Source: Lachnospiraceae bacterium P6A3 (GTDB lineage Bacteria > Bacillota > Clostridia > Lachnospirales > Lachnospiraceae). From it: 64,000 bases of DNA. The notes beneath the pieces are model-generated. The model saw only the letters and a program-made list of their open reading frames with translations, was not told where the DNA came from and made no database searches. The DNA lies in assembly GCA_000702085.1 (NCBI GenBank), contig KL370861.1:250911-314910 (forward strand), written 5' to 3'. The stretch's first letter is position 1; each line of letters opens with the position of its first letter. Shown piece after piece: positions 44,924 through 52,797 of the stretch. Made by a program: the position numbers and the translations under genes.

Positions 44924-45472
44924 ATGGCAGGAGTATATGATTTTTCGGCAAAAGACAGAAGCGGTAACGAGGTCAGCTTAAACGAGTATGCAGGAAAGGT
45001 ACTGCTTATCGTAAACACGGCAACGGGCTGCGGCTTTACACCTCACTATGAGCCTCTTGAGGCAATGTACAAAGATCTTAAGGACAAGGGATTTGAGATT
45101 CTCGATTTCCCCTGCAATCAGTTTGCAAACCAGGCACCCGGGGATGAGGAAGAAATCCATCAGTTCTGCACCATGAAGTTCGGAACCGATTTTCCTCAGT
45201 TTGCCAAGATCGAAGTAAACGGCGAGAATGCACATCCTCTTTTTGCATATCTTGCAACCGACAAGCCTTTTGAAGGATTCGGCAAGGGTATCAAGAATGC
45301 CGCTCTTCAGAAATTTACCGAGATGAACAACAAAGCATTCGGAGATAAGGCATACATCAAGTGGAATTTCACCAAGTTCCTTGTAGACAGAGAAGGAAAG
45401 GTTGTGGCGAGATTCGAGCCTACGGTAGACATGGCCGAAGTAAGAAAAGCAGTCGAAGATCTTCTCGGATAA
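44924..45472 (+). CDS. Glutathione peroxidase-like thiol peroxidase
   Basis: 182 residues. Reduces hydrogen or organic peroxides; in bacteria without glutathione the reductant is usually thioredoxin. Peroxidatic Cys36 in NTATGCGFTPHY (Cys where animal enzymes have selenocysteine), Gln and Asn in FPCNQF, possible resolving Cys82 in EEIHQFC, and Trp/Asn in IKWNFTKFLVDREGKV. The four-residue catalytic set is complete. RBS AAAGGAG precedes the ATG. Paired with the OhrR-like regulator, forming an oxidative-stress unit in an otherwise anaerobic-type genome. Confidence 0.93.
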   Translation: MAGVYDFSAKDRSGNEVSLNEYAGKVLLIVNTATGCGFTPHYEPLEAMYKDLKDKGFEILDFPCNQFANQAPGDEEEIHQFCTMKFGTDFPQFAKIEVNGENAHPLFAYLATDKPFEGFGKGIKNAALQKFTEMNNKAFGDKAYIKWNFTKFLVDREGKVVARFEPTVDMAEVRKAVEDLLG

Positions 45473-45502
45473 TTATTTGCAGATATCAGGAAGGGGATAC
45501 AT

Positions 45503-46477
45503 ATGGACAAGATCAAATGGGGAATTTTAGGAACCGCCAATATCGCAAGATGGGCCACAATACCCGGAATAAAGCAGGCGGAGAATGCCGAACTTTATGC
45601 GATAGCGGGCAGAAATCCGGATAAGGCGAACAGATATAAGGAAGAGTTCGGATTTGAGAAAGCTTACGGAAGTTATGATGAGCTTATAGCAGATCCGGAT
45701 GTACAGGCTGTTTATATTCCCCTTCCCAACGATCTGCATCTTAAGTGGGTTACCGAGGCACTTAAGAATAAGAAACATGTTCTTTGTGAAAAGCCTCTTG
45801 CTCTTAACGCTGCTGAAGCGGAGGAGATGTACAAAACAGCTGCGGAAAACGGCGTATATCTCATGGAGGCTTATGCATATCTTCACAGTCCTTATGTGGA
45901 GAGGCTGAAAAAAGATATAGATAGCGGCATCATCGGCGATGTCGATTACATAGAATCCGCGTTTATCACACAGGGGTACAAAGAAGATTTCCGTCTTCAC
46001 AAGGAATTCGGAGGCGGTGCAATGTACGACCTCGGCTGCTATTGCACTACCATGATATTAACCCTCGTAAATTCCGACCCCGAAATGCTCAAAGCCGTTG
46101 CGGAGTTCTCGGATCTCGGGGTTGATCTGAATACCTCAGCGATCATGAGATTTAAGAACGGAGTAAGAGCTTCTTTCAACATCGGAATGATCCTCGGAGA
46201 AAATACAAACTCAAGATATGACAGACTCTATATCCACGGAAGCAAAGGATGTATCAGATCCGAAGTCGAATACAATCAGGAAGGATGCGTAGGATATTTT
46301 GTCTGCAACGGCGACGGATGTTTTGAGAGAAAACTGAATGTTCCTCATAACTACAAACTTGAAATAGAGCAGCTCGGAAGATGTATAACGGACGGCGAAA
46401 AGCCCCACATCACTCCCGAGTTTTCCATAAAGAATGCCAAACTGATCGACACGGTACTTAAAGAGATAGGCTTTTAA
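45503..46477 (+). CDS. Gfo/Idh/MocA-family oxidoreductase
   Basis: 324 residues. NAD(P)-dependent dehydrogenase of sugars or inositols. Rossmann start IKWGILGTANIARWATIPGI (about 3-22), the family EKP motif in KHVLCEKPLALNAAEA (about 93-108), and the C-terminal beta-sheet domain with GGGAMYDLGCY. YIESAFITQGY matches the substrate sheet. The substrate cannot be told. RBS AGGAAGGGG precedes the ATG. It lies 30 bp after glutathione peroxidase and is followed by the 216-bp inverted repeat, so it may end this transcription unit. Confidence 0.9.
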   Translation: MDKIKWGILGTANIARWATIPGIKQAENAELYAIAGRNPDKANRYKEEFGFEKAYGSYDELIADPDVQAVYIPLPNDLHLKWVTEALKNKKHVLCEKPLALNAAEAEEMYKTAAENGVYLMEAYAYLHSPYVERLKKDIDSGIIGDVDYIESAFITQGYKEDFRLHKEFGGGAMYDLGCYCTTMILTLVNSDPEMLKAVAEFSDLGVDLNTSAIMRFKNGVRASFNIGMILGENTNSRYDRLYIHGSKGCIRSEVEYNQEGCVGYFVCNGDGCFERKLNVPHNYKLEIEQLGRCITDGEKPHITPEFSIKNAKLIDTVLKEIGF

Positions 46478-46481
46478 ATAG

Positions 46482-46697
46482 GCAGGGGACTTGCAACAAT
46501 CCCTGGGGTCCTGCCGCGACGCATAACTGTCTCGCTTTTCGATTTCAGGCGGAAATTCTTCACAAGGCACGTTTCAGCTCATGACGCGAGGCCACTCACT
46601 TTGTTCGGGCCGGGCGGCCGAATTTCTTCGCAGAAATCGAAGTCTCGACAGCTTATGCATTCGCGTCACCCCGCGGGATAGTTGTAAGTCCCTTTGC
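46482..46697. repeat. 216-bp imperfect inverted repeat, possible MITE or structured RNA
   Basis: No gene fits here. The outer arms match closely: from 46482, GCA-GGGGACTTGCAACAATCCC; the complement of 46675-46697 reads GCAAAGGGACTTACAACTATCCC. The next 40 bp also pair with gaps: GCGACGCATAACTGTC on the left, and a complement containing GCGAATGCATAAGCTGTC. TTCGATTTC (left) and GAAATCGAA (right) then pair. The centre has CGGGCCGGGCGGCCG. It is more GC-rich than its neighbours. No target-site duplication is certain and no transposase is near. Confidence 0.7.
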
Positions 46698-46723
46698 AAA
46701 AAAATCAATAGGAGGGTATTTCC

Positions 46724-47752
46724 ATGAAGAAAAAGGCGCTGTTTATTGGGGGGACAGGTACGATCAGCACCGCGATCGTTAAGAGGCTGGTTAATGAGCT
46801 GGATTGGGAAGTATGGGTTTTAAACAGGGGAAACAGAAACGATGTCCTTCCCGCAACCGTTCACAGCATTGTATGTGATGTGAACGATGAGAGTGCCGTG
46901 CTTGAAAAGATCGGCGATATGACTTTTGACTGTGTGTGCGAATTCATCGGATTCCATGTATCGCAGGTTGAAAGAGACTACAGACTTTTTAAAGATAAAA
47001 CAAATCAGTATATCTATATCAGTTCCGCATCCGCTTATCATAAGCCTGCGGCAAATTATATCATTACAGAGGGCACGTCCCTTGCAAATCCCTATTGGCA
47101 GTATTCGAGAGACAAGATCGAGTGCGAAGAATTCCTCATGAAAAAATACAAAGAGGATGGCTTCCCTGTAACGATAGTCCGTCCCAGTCATACATATGAT
47201 GAGAGACATGTTCCTTTGGGAGTTCACGGCAAGAAAGGCTTCTGGCAGGTGATTAAGAGAATGCAGGAAGGAAAGCCTGTCATTATCCAGGGCGACGGAT
47301 CCAGCCTCTGGACACTTACCTGGAACGGAGACTTTGCCATAGGCTATACCGGTCTTATGGGTAACAGACACGCGATCGGTGAAGCGTTTCAGATAACTTC
47401 CGATGAAGCGCTTACCTGGGATCAGATTTACAAGACCATTGCTGATGTTCTCGGAGTTAAACTGAATGCCTATCATGTATCGACGGATTTCCTAAGAGCT
47501 GCCGGAGACAAGTACGGATTCGATTTTACGGGATCACTCCTGGGAGATAAGTCCGTATCCGTTATCTTCGATAACAGCAAGTTAAAGAGAATAGTTCCCG
47601 ATATGGCTACCAATGTCAGATTCGATATGGGTGTTAAGATCGCACTTGATTACGTGCTGTCACATCCCGAATGTCAGGTGGAAGATCCCGAATTCGATGA
47701 ATGGTGCGATCGAGTAATAGCGGCATTGGACAAAGCAAAAGAAATGATTTAG
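46724..47752 (+). CDS. NAD-dependent epimerase/dehydratase (extended SDR)
   Basis: 342 residues. Nucleotide loop LFIGGTGTISTAIVKRL (about 6-22). Catalytic Ser/Tyr/Lys set: ISSASAYHKP and YSRDKIECEEFL (about 125-136). Near the C-terminus are NSKLKRIVPDMATNVRFD and SHPECQVEDPEFDEWCD. It belongs to the atypical or extended SDR group that acts on sugars or their nucleotide forms; substrate unknown. GGAGGG lies before the ATG. The stop overlaps the start of a palindromic element at 47751. Neighbours are a sugar isomerase-like and an oxidase-like gene, fitting sugar or polyol breakdown. Confidence 0.88.
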   Translation: MKKKALFIGGTGTISTAIVKRLVNELDWEVWVLNRGNRNDVLPATVHSIVCDVNDESAVLEKIGDMTFDCVCEFIGFHVSQVERDYRLFKDKTNQYIYISSASAYHKPAANYIITEGTSLANPYWQYSRDKIECEEFLMKKYKEDGFPVTIVRPSHTYDERHVPLGVHGKKGFWQVIKRMQEGKPVIIQGDGSSLWTLTWNGDFAIGYTGLMGNRHAIGEAFQITSDEALTWDQIYKTIADVLGVKLNAYHVSTDFLRAAGDKYGFDFTGSLLGDKSVSVIFDNSKLKRIVPDMATNVRFDMGVKIALDYVLSHPECQVEDPEFDEWCDRVIAALDKAKEMI

Positions 47753-47817
47753 GTGACAGTGGGGACGCTTCATATTTGTCACCGGGTGACAAATATGAAG
47801 CGTCCCCACCGTCACCT
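47751..47817. repeat. REP-like palindromic element 2
   Basis: 67-bp palindrome. Outer arms AGGTGAC/GTCACCT, then a perfect 24-bp inner stem (47760-47783 with 47785-47808) that begins TGGGGACGCTTCATATTTG. Loop is minimal. The left end contains the last two bases of the SDR stop codon. It shares the GTGACAxTGGGGACGCT arm with element 1 while the inner arm differs. Confidence 0.92.
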
Positions 47818-47832
47818 TAGGAGAGTAAGATT

Positions 47833-48666
47833 ATGAGACTTGGAACATCATCGCCCTTAAGACATAATTCCCCCGAAGAGTGGGCGGAAAAACAGATTGA
47901 GCTGGGATGTTCAACTGTAGTTTTCCCCGTTCAGAGTAATGAACCCGAAAGCAGGATAATCGCATACAAAGAAGCTGCGGATAAAGCAGGGATTACCATA
48001 GCCGAAGTGGGTATTTGGAGAAATGCCCTGGCTGCGGATCCTGATGAAAGAAAAGTAAATATGGATTACTGCGTGGAGCAGCTTCGTCTTGCGGATTTCC
48101 TGGGTGCAAGATGCGCGGTCAATGTTGCGGGTTCTTTCGGACGTATCTGGGACGGCGGCTATAAGGAGAATTTTACACAGGATGCATGGGACAAGACCGT
48201 AACCATGGTAAGGGAAGTGATAGACAGGGCGAATCCGAAAAATACTTATTTTACATTGGAGCCCATGCCCTGGATGATTCCCACGGGACCGAAGGATTAT
48301 CTCAAACTTATCGAAGACGTTGACCGTGACATGTTTGCGGTACATATGGACGTCATCAACATGATCAACTCCGCGGACAGATATTTTCATGCTGATGAAT
48401 TTATTGATGAGTGTGCGGATCTTTTGGGAGACCGCATAAGGAGCTGTCACATCAAGGATGTTCATTTAAGCAGCGCTTATACATTAAGACTTGAAGAATG
48501 CGGCCCCGGAGACGGAGAGTTCCCTCTCAGGCATTATGCGGAGAAGATGAATGAAATAGACAGCGATATGCCGGTCATACTTGAACATCTTGACTCCGAT
48601 GAAAAATACATTATGTTCATGGGTTATCTCAGGGAGGAATTAAATGGCTTATACAAGAGTATCTGA
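47833..48666 (+). CDS. Sugar phosphate isomerase/epimerase (TIM-barrel)
   Basis: 277 residues of the xylose-isomerase-like TIM barrel (AP endonuclease 2 fold). Metal-site pattern: TLEPMPWMIPTG (Glu near 143), FAVHMDVINMI (His/Asp near 172), CHIKDVHL (His near 207), and VILEHLD (Glu near 260). Such enzymes isomerise or epimerise free or phosphorylated sugars or inososes. AGGAG lies before the ATG. The end overlaps the next gene by 23 bp, so the two are translationally coupled. Exact substrate unknown. Confidence 0.85.
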   Translation: MRLGTSSPLRHNSPEEWAEKQIELGCSTVVFPVQSNEPESRIIAYKEAADKAGITIAEVGIWRNALAADPDERKVNMDYCVEQLRLADFLGARCAVNVAGSFGRIWDGGYKENFTQDAWDKTVTMVREVIDRANPKNTYFTLEPMPWMIPTGPKDYLKLIEDVDRDMFAVHMDVINMINSADRYFHADEFIDECADLLGDRIRSCHIKDVHLSSAYTLRLEECGPGDGEFPLRHYAEKMNEIDSDMPVILEHLDSDEKYIMFMGYLREELNGLYKSI

Positions 48667-49534
48667 TGCTAATGAGATCACTGCAAAGTACATGGATTCC
48701 ATTCTTTTCGAACAAAGACTGATCGATTCCGTAGTAGCGGATACCTCCGTTGAAATCTGGGGAGAGACCTTTGACAGTCCTGTTCTGACGCCTGCTTTTT
48801 CTCATATCGGACAGCTGGGCGGAAGGGAACTTACCGGGCTTGAGGAATATTCCGTCGCAGCGAAGAATTGCAATATTCTGAATTTCTGCGGCATGATGGA
48901 AAATGATATGTTTAAAAAGATTGCGGATACCGGCGCAAAGACCGTAAGGATCGTAAAGCCCTATGCGGATAACGGTAAAGTAAGAGACCAGTTCGCATAT
49001 GCGGAGAGCGTCGGAGCATTCGGAATCGGAATGGATATAGATCATATATTCGGAGAAAACGGACTTGATGTGGTCGTAGGAGAGGAAATGGCTGTTCAGA
49101 CCGGTGATATGCTCAGGTCGTACGTTGAATCGACTAAGCTTCCTTTTGTAGTAAAAGGTGTCCTCAGCGTATCCGATGCACTTAAATGCGCCGAGATCGG
49201 AGCAAAGGGGATAATCGTAAGCCATCACCACGGAAGACTTCCTTATGCCGTTCCTCCCATGATGATCCTTCCGGAGATAAAGGACGCGCTTGAAGGAAAG
49301 GATGTAAAGATATTCGTTGATTGCGGAATCGAAAGCGGAGCGGATGTATATAAGGCGCTGGCACTGGGTGCCGATGGCGCCGCGGTGGGAAGGTCCATGA
49401 TGCCGTCTCTTGAAAAAGAAGGAGCACCCGGCGTTGAGAAATTCCTCAGGAAAGTACAGAGCGAACTCAGATTTGTTATGAGCTGCACAGGCTTTTCCAA
49501 AGTTTGCAATATAGATGATTCTGCGTTATATTAA
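48644..49534 (+). CDS. Divergent FMN alpha-hydroxy-acid oxidase-like protein
   Basis: 296 residues, shorter than the usual 350-380. FMN-barrel features: SPVLTPAFSHIGQLGG, the lysine in LPFVVKGVLSVSDA, IFVDCGIESGADVYKALALGADGAAVGR (phosphate site), and the end MSCTGFSKVCNID. The usual catalytic SNHGGRQ is replaced by SHHHGRLPYAV, and GGIRRG by CGIESG, so an Arg of the FMN or substrate site is missing. It could be a related dehydrogenase or an enzyme for a different substrate. Coupled to the sugar-isomerase-like gene by a 23-bp overlap. Confidence 0.8.
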   Translation: MAYTRVSDANEITAKYMDSILFEQRLIDSVVADTSVEIWGETFDSPVLTPAFSHIGQLGGRELTGLEEYSVAAKNCNILNFCGMMENDMFKKIADTGAKTVRIVKPYADNGKVRDQFAYAESVGAFGIGMDIDHIFGENGLDVVVGEEMAVQTGDMLRSYVESTKLPFVVKGVLSVSDALKCAEIGAKGIIVSHHHGRLPYAVPPMMILPEIKDALEGKDVKIFVDCGIESGADVYKALALGADGAAVGRSMMPSLEKEGAPGVEKFLRKVQSELRFVMSCTGFSKVCNIDDSALY

Positions 49535-49543
49535 CTGCATGAA

Positions 49544-49595
49544 TATATGTCAATGGGGACAGTTTCCGCAGGAACACTGTCCCCGTTTGCATATA
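49544..49595. repeat. REP-like palindromic element 3
   Basis: 52-bp hairpin: outer TATATG/CATATA, a middle with A-T and G-T pairs, then GGGGACAGT/ACTGTCCCC and TTCC/GGAA around a 3-nt loop. It contains the GTCAATGGGGAC arm seen in elements 1 and 2. It lies 10 bp after the oxidase-like gene. The AT-rich 190 bp that follow hold no gene I can support. Confidence 0.8.
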
Positions 49596-49765
49596 AGCTA
49601 TATATTAGGAAATTTAAAAAAATTTAATTTAATCATAGTTTCCGCGAAAAGTTGAATAATGCCCGTTATTTCGAGGTTTAAAATGAATTTTTATACAAAG
49701 CGTTTCCAACGGTTTCCAAAAACCTACCAATAAGCATTTTTTTGACTTTTCTGAAAATTATTTTG

Positions 49766-49774
49766 TGATATAGT
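49766..49774 (+). promoter_or_regulatory. Extended -10 promoter candidate for the 180-residue gene
   Basis: TGATATAGT, 9 bp before the ATG at 49784. TTGACT lies upstream at 49742 but at 21 bp, too far for a normal pair. If used, the leader would be nearly absent. Confidence 0.4.
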
Positions 49775-49783
49775 CTTAATGTT

Positions 49784-50326
49784 ATGGACTCAGAGAGGAT
49801 AAAAGAACGGACTTCCGATTATGATGTCGAATATATCAGGGATGAGAAGGGCCGTCTTAAGAAAACGGCCAGATATAAAGGCCCTGACTTTTACTATGTC
49901 CTGCCTGAGGAGCTCAGAAAGAAGGCCCGCGTTCTTCTGGGGGTATTCATTATTACCGAAATCATATTTACCATGATCCCTCTTTTGATACCGGATCCGC
50001 TCATGCATAAATGGTATACATCCGCGCCGCTTATCATTTGCCTTTTGGGTGATGTTCATTTAATAATGGGGTTTGTTGTATTTCTTACCGCAAAGGAACC
50101 GTTAAAGAGGGAAGATACAAAGCATGGATTTGAGAGAATAGCCATATGGGCACTGCTCAACACGATCTTTTCGTTTGTATCGTCGATTGCCCAGATCGTA
50201 TGGCATGTTAAAAACGGTGTTGAGATACGTGATACCGTGATAACCGTAAGTACGGTTCTCTTGTTTGTTTCTTCAATATTAATAAGTAAAGCCAAAGGCT
50301 GCGCCGAGGCAAAGGAAAACGGATAA
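49784..50326 (+). CDS. Hypothetical membrane protein, four helices
   Basis: Function not recognised. 180 residues. Charged N-terminus (about 1-45; YDVEYIRDEKGRLKKTARYKG), then four membrane helices (about 48-68, 75-100, 115-140, 145-170) and a short basic tail. No known motif. It has no good ribosome binding site, in line with a very short leader from the extended -10 just upstream. It lies 71 bp before the oppA-like gene. Confidence 0.65.
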   Translation: MDSERIKERTSDYDVEYIRDEKGRLKKTARYKGPDFYYVLPEELRKKARVLLGVFIITEIIFTMIPLLIPDPLMHKWYTSAPLIICLLGDVHLIMGFVVFLTAKEPLKREDTKHGFERIAIWALLNTIFSFVSSIAQIVWHVKNGVEIRDTVITVSTVLLFVSSILISKAKGCAEAKENG

Positions 50327-50343
50327 CATTCACCGCAGAGGTG

Positions 50344-50352
50344 TGTTATAGT
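50344..50352 (+). promoter_or_regulatory. Extended -10 promoter candidate for the opp operon
   Basis: TGTTATAGT, 45 bp before ATG 50398; one mismatch to TATAAT and no clear -35. Confidence 0.4.
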
Positions 50353-50397
50353 TCGATCTTATGTCGAAAGAAATGCTTATTAGGAGGATTAGAAAAA

Positions 50398-52713
50398 ATG
50401 AAAAGCAAGAAATTAATGGCTCTGCTTCTTTCAGCCGGAATGACGCTTTCCATGATCGCAGGTTGCCAGAACAATGCGGGCGTGGACGTTCCCGATACTG
50501 AAACCGAGCAGGAGCAGGGACAGGAAGGCGAAGTAACCGAACCTGTTCAGACCGCTGAGGGGGACACTACCATTGTTTATGCAACATCAACATTCGGTCA
50601 GAAGTTCAGCCCTTTCTTCGTTACCACTGCTTACGACCAGGAAGTTGTTGATCTTACTCAGGGAGCACTGCTTCAGGCAGACCGCGGCGGCGCTATCATC
50701 AACAACGGTATTGCAGGCGAAACCGTAACTTACAACGGAACCGATTATGAGTACAAGGGAATGGGCGATGTTGAGGTCGTTCAGAACGCTGACGGTTCTG
50801 TTGATTACAACCTTACCATGAAAGAGGGCGTTAAGTTCTCCGACGGTGTAGATGCTACCATCGATGATGTTATCTTCACCATTTACGTAATGTGCGATCC
50901 CACTTACGACGGACAGTCCACCATTTATGCACTTCCCATCGAGGGAATGGACGCTTACCGCGGCGGCATGGATTCAAGAGGAAACGTAATCTTTGCTGCA
51001 GGCGAAGAAGGATATGAAGAGACCGACCTCTACACCGAGGATCAGTACAATGCATTCTGGGATTACTACAACAACAATGCAGGCGCTGACTTTGCTCAGG
51101 AGATCGTTGATTACTGTATCGCTAACGGATACAATGATGCTTCCGATTCCGTAGCAGCTTGCGCAGCAAACTGGGGATTCGAACTTGAAGAAGGTGCTAC
51201 CGCTCAGGATTTCTGGGATACCATCGTAGCTTCTTATGATTCAGCTGAAGAGGCTGAGTCAGTTGAGTCTGCAGGTTCTACCAGACTTCAGCTTACCATC
51301 GCTGCACTCGGCGCAGAGTATGAGACCGGTGTTTCTACCGGAGAAGCTGCTGCAAACATCTCAGGTATTGAGAAGACCGGTGATCACAGCATGACCGTTC
51401 ACATGACTGAGTTCGATGCAACTGCTATCTACAACATGGCATTCCCCATCGCTCCTCTTCATTACTATGGAGATTCTTCTCTTTATGATTACGACAACAA
51501 CAGCTTCGGTTTCGTAAAGGGAGACCTTTCCGGAGTAAAGGCTAAGAACACCGAGCCTCTCGGATGCGGACCTTACACCTTCGAGGGATATTCAAACGGT
51601 GTTGTTACTCTTAAGGCTAACCCTTACTACTATGAAGGCGAGCCTAAGACCACCTATATCCTTATGCAGGAGTCTGTTGATTCCGACTATGTTCCCGGTA
51701 TCGTAACCGGATCTTTCGACATTGCAGTTCCTTCCATCAACGATGATGTAGTTAAGGCAATCAAGGATGCCAACAACGGAGAACTTGTTGGTGACAGCAT
51801 TACCACCGTTCTTGTAGACTACCGTGGATACGGATATCTCGGAATTAACGCTGACCTTGTCAACGTAAACGGAGATCCCGGTTCAGAGGCTTCCAAGAAT
51901 CTTCGTAAGGGATTCATGACTCTCTTCTCTGTATATCGTGATACCGTTATCAATTCTTACTACGGAGATCGTGCATCTGTAATCCAGTATCCTATCTCCA
52001 ACACTTCATGGGCAGCTCCTCAGCCTGCAGATGAAGGCTATGTTGCAGCTTATTCCGTAGATGTAGACGGAAATGCTATTTATGATGCTTCCATGAACGA
52101 AGAGCAGCGTTATGAGGCAGCTAAGGAAGCAGCAATCGGATACTTCAAGGCAGCAGGATTCAATTATGATGAAGCTACCGGTCAGTTCACCGATTTCACT
52201 CAGACCTACGAAGTAATGATCCCCGGACAGGGACAGCAGGATCACCCTGCATACGGTGTTGCGGTAGCAGCATCCGAGGTTCTTGAGAGCATGGGAATCA
52301 AGCTTCAGGTTAACGACGTAGGAACTTCCGTATGGAACAATGCACTTGAGTCCAACACCGCTATGATGTGGGCAGCTGCATGGCAGGCAACCGTAGATCC
52401 CGATATGACTCAGGTTTACTCCAGCGCAAACGCACACGGAAACGGAACCAATTCCAACCACTATGCAGTAGATGATGCAGATCTCGATGAGCTTATCAGA
52501 GCAGGACGTTCAAGCGCTGATACCGAAGAGAGAAAGGCTATCTACAAAGAGGCAATGGAGATCATCATGGATTGGGGCTGCGAGCTTCCTCTTTATCAGA
52601 GAAAGAACTGCACCACCTTCTCTACCGAGCGTGTTGACATCAACACCATTCCTCAGGATATGACTCCTTACTGGGTATGGTATGCAGAGATTCATACCAT
52701 GGCTACCAAATAA
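50398..52713 (+). CDS. oppA: Oligopeptide ABC transporter substrate-binding lipoprotein
   Basis: 771 residues. Start ATG 50398 with TAGGAGG 10 bp before it. Lipoprotein signal: positive start, hydrophobic core, lipobox MIAGC (Cys near 23), then an acidic Glu/Gln/Thr linker. The mature part is a family 5 solute-binding protein: FSPFFVTTAYDQEVVDLTQG, MKEGVKFSDGVDATIDDV, EPLGCGPYTFEGYSNGVVTLKANPYY, and AWQATVDPDMTQVYSS. It is much longer than a standard OppA (about 540); the extra part lies around 190-325, where EDQYNAFWDYYNNNAGADF begins an acidic insert. Anchored outside, it captures peptides for the permease encoded next. Confidence 0.92.
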   Translation: MKSKKLMALLLSAGMTLSMIAGCQNNAGVDVPDTETEQEQGQEGEVTEPVQTAEGDTTIVYATSTFGQKFSPFFVTTAYDQEVVDLTQGALLQADRGGAIINNGIAGETVTYNGTDYEYKGMGDVEVVQNADGSVDYNLTMKEGVKFSDGVDATIDDVIFTIYVMCDPTYDGQSTIYALPIEGMDAYRGGMDSRGNVIFAAGEEGYEETDLYTEDQYNAFWDYYNNNAGADFAQEIVDYCIANGYNDASDSVAACAANWGFELEEGATAQDFWDTIVASYDSAEEAESVESAGSTRLQLTIAALGAEYETGVSTGEAAANISGIEKTGDHSMTVHMTEFDATAIYNMAFPIAPLHYYGDSSLYDYDNNSFGFVKGDLSGVKAKNTEPLGCGPYTFEGYSNGVVTLKANPYYYEGEPKTTYILMQESVDSDYVPGIVTGSFDIAVPSINDDVVKAIKDANNGELVGDSITTVLVDYRGYGYLGINADLVNVNGDPGSEASKNLRKGFMTLFSVYRDTVINSYYGDRASVIQYPISNTSWAAPQPADEGYVAAYSVDVDGNAIYDASMNEEQRYEAAKEAAIGYFKAAGFNYDEATGQFTDFTQTYEVMIPGQGQQDHPAYGVAVAASEVLESMGIKLQVNDVGTSVWNNALESNTAMMWAAAWQATVDPDMTQVYSSANAHGNGTNSNHYAVDDADLDELIRAGRSSADTEERKAIYKEAMEIIMDWGCELPLYQRKNCTTFSTERVDINTIPQDMTPYWVWYAEIHTMATK

Positions 52714-52737
52714 TCATTTTCGGAAGTAATTAATGAT

Positions 52738-52775
52738 CCGGATGGGAGGAGGCTTGCGCCTCCTCTCAGGTCCGG
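52738..52775 (+). terminator. Intercistronic hairpin between oppA and oppB
   Basis: Inner stem GAGGAGGC/GCCTCCTC with loop TTGC, plus an outer CCGGA/TCCGG pair. The T-run is short (TTT). Placed after the binding-protein gene, it probably lowers expression of the permease genes relative to oppA or protects the oppA mRNA end. Confidence 0.7.
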
Positions 52776-52797
52776 TTTAGAAGGCAGGATTTTTAAA

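Noticed and set aside
49693-49720. Direct repeat GTTTCCAACGGTTTCCAA
   Set aside because: Two short imperfect copies only; could be an operator, but no regulator fits and the match is weak.
49683-49733. 16-codon open frame (MNFYTKRFQRFPKTYQ) with GAGG before it
   Set aside because: Very short, in an AT-rich gap, and placed before the likely promoter of the next gene, so it is not a leader peptide for it. Not enough support.
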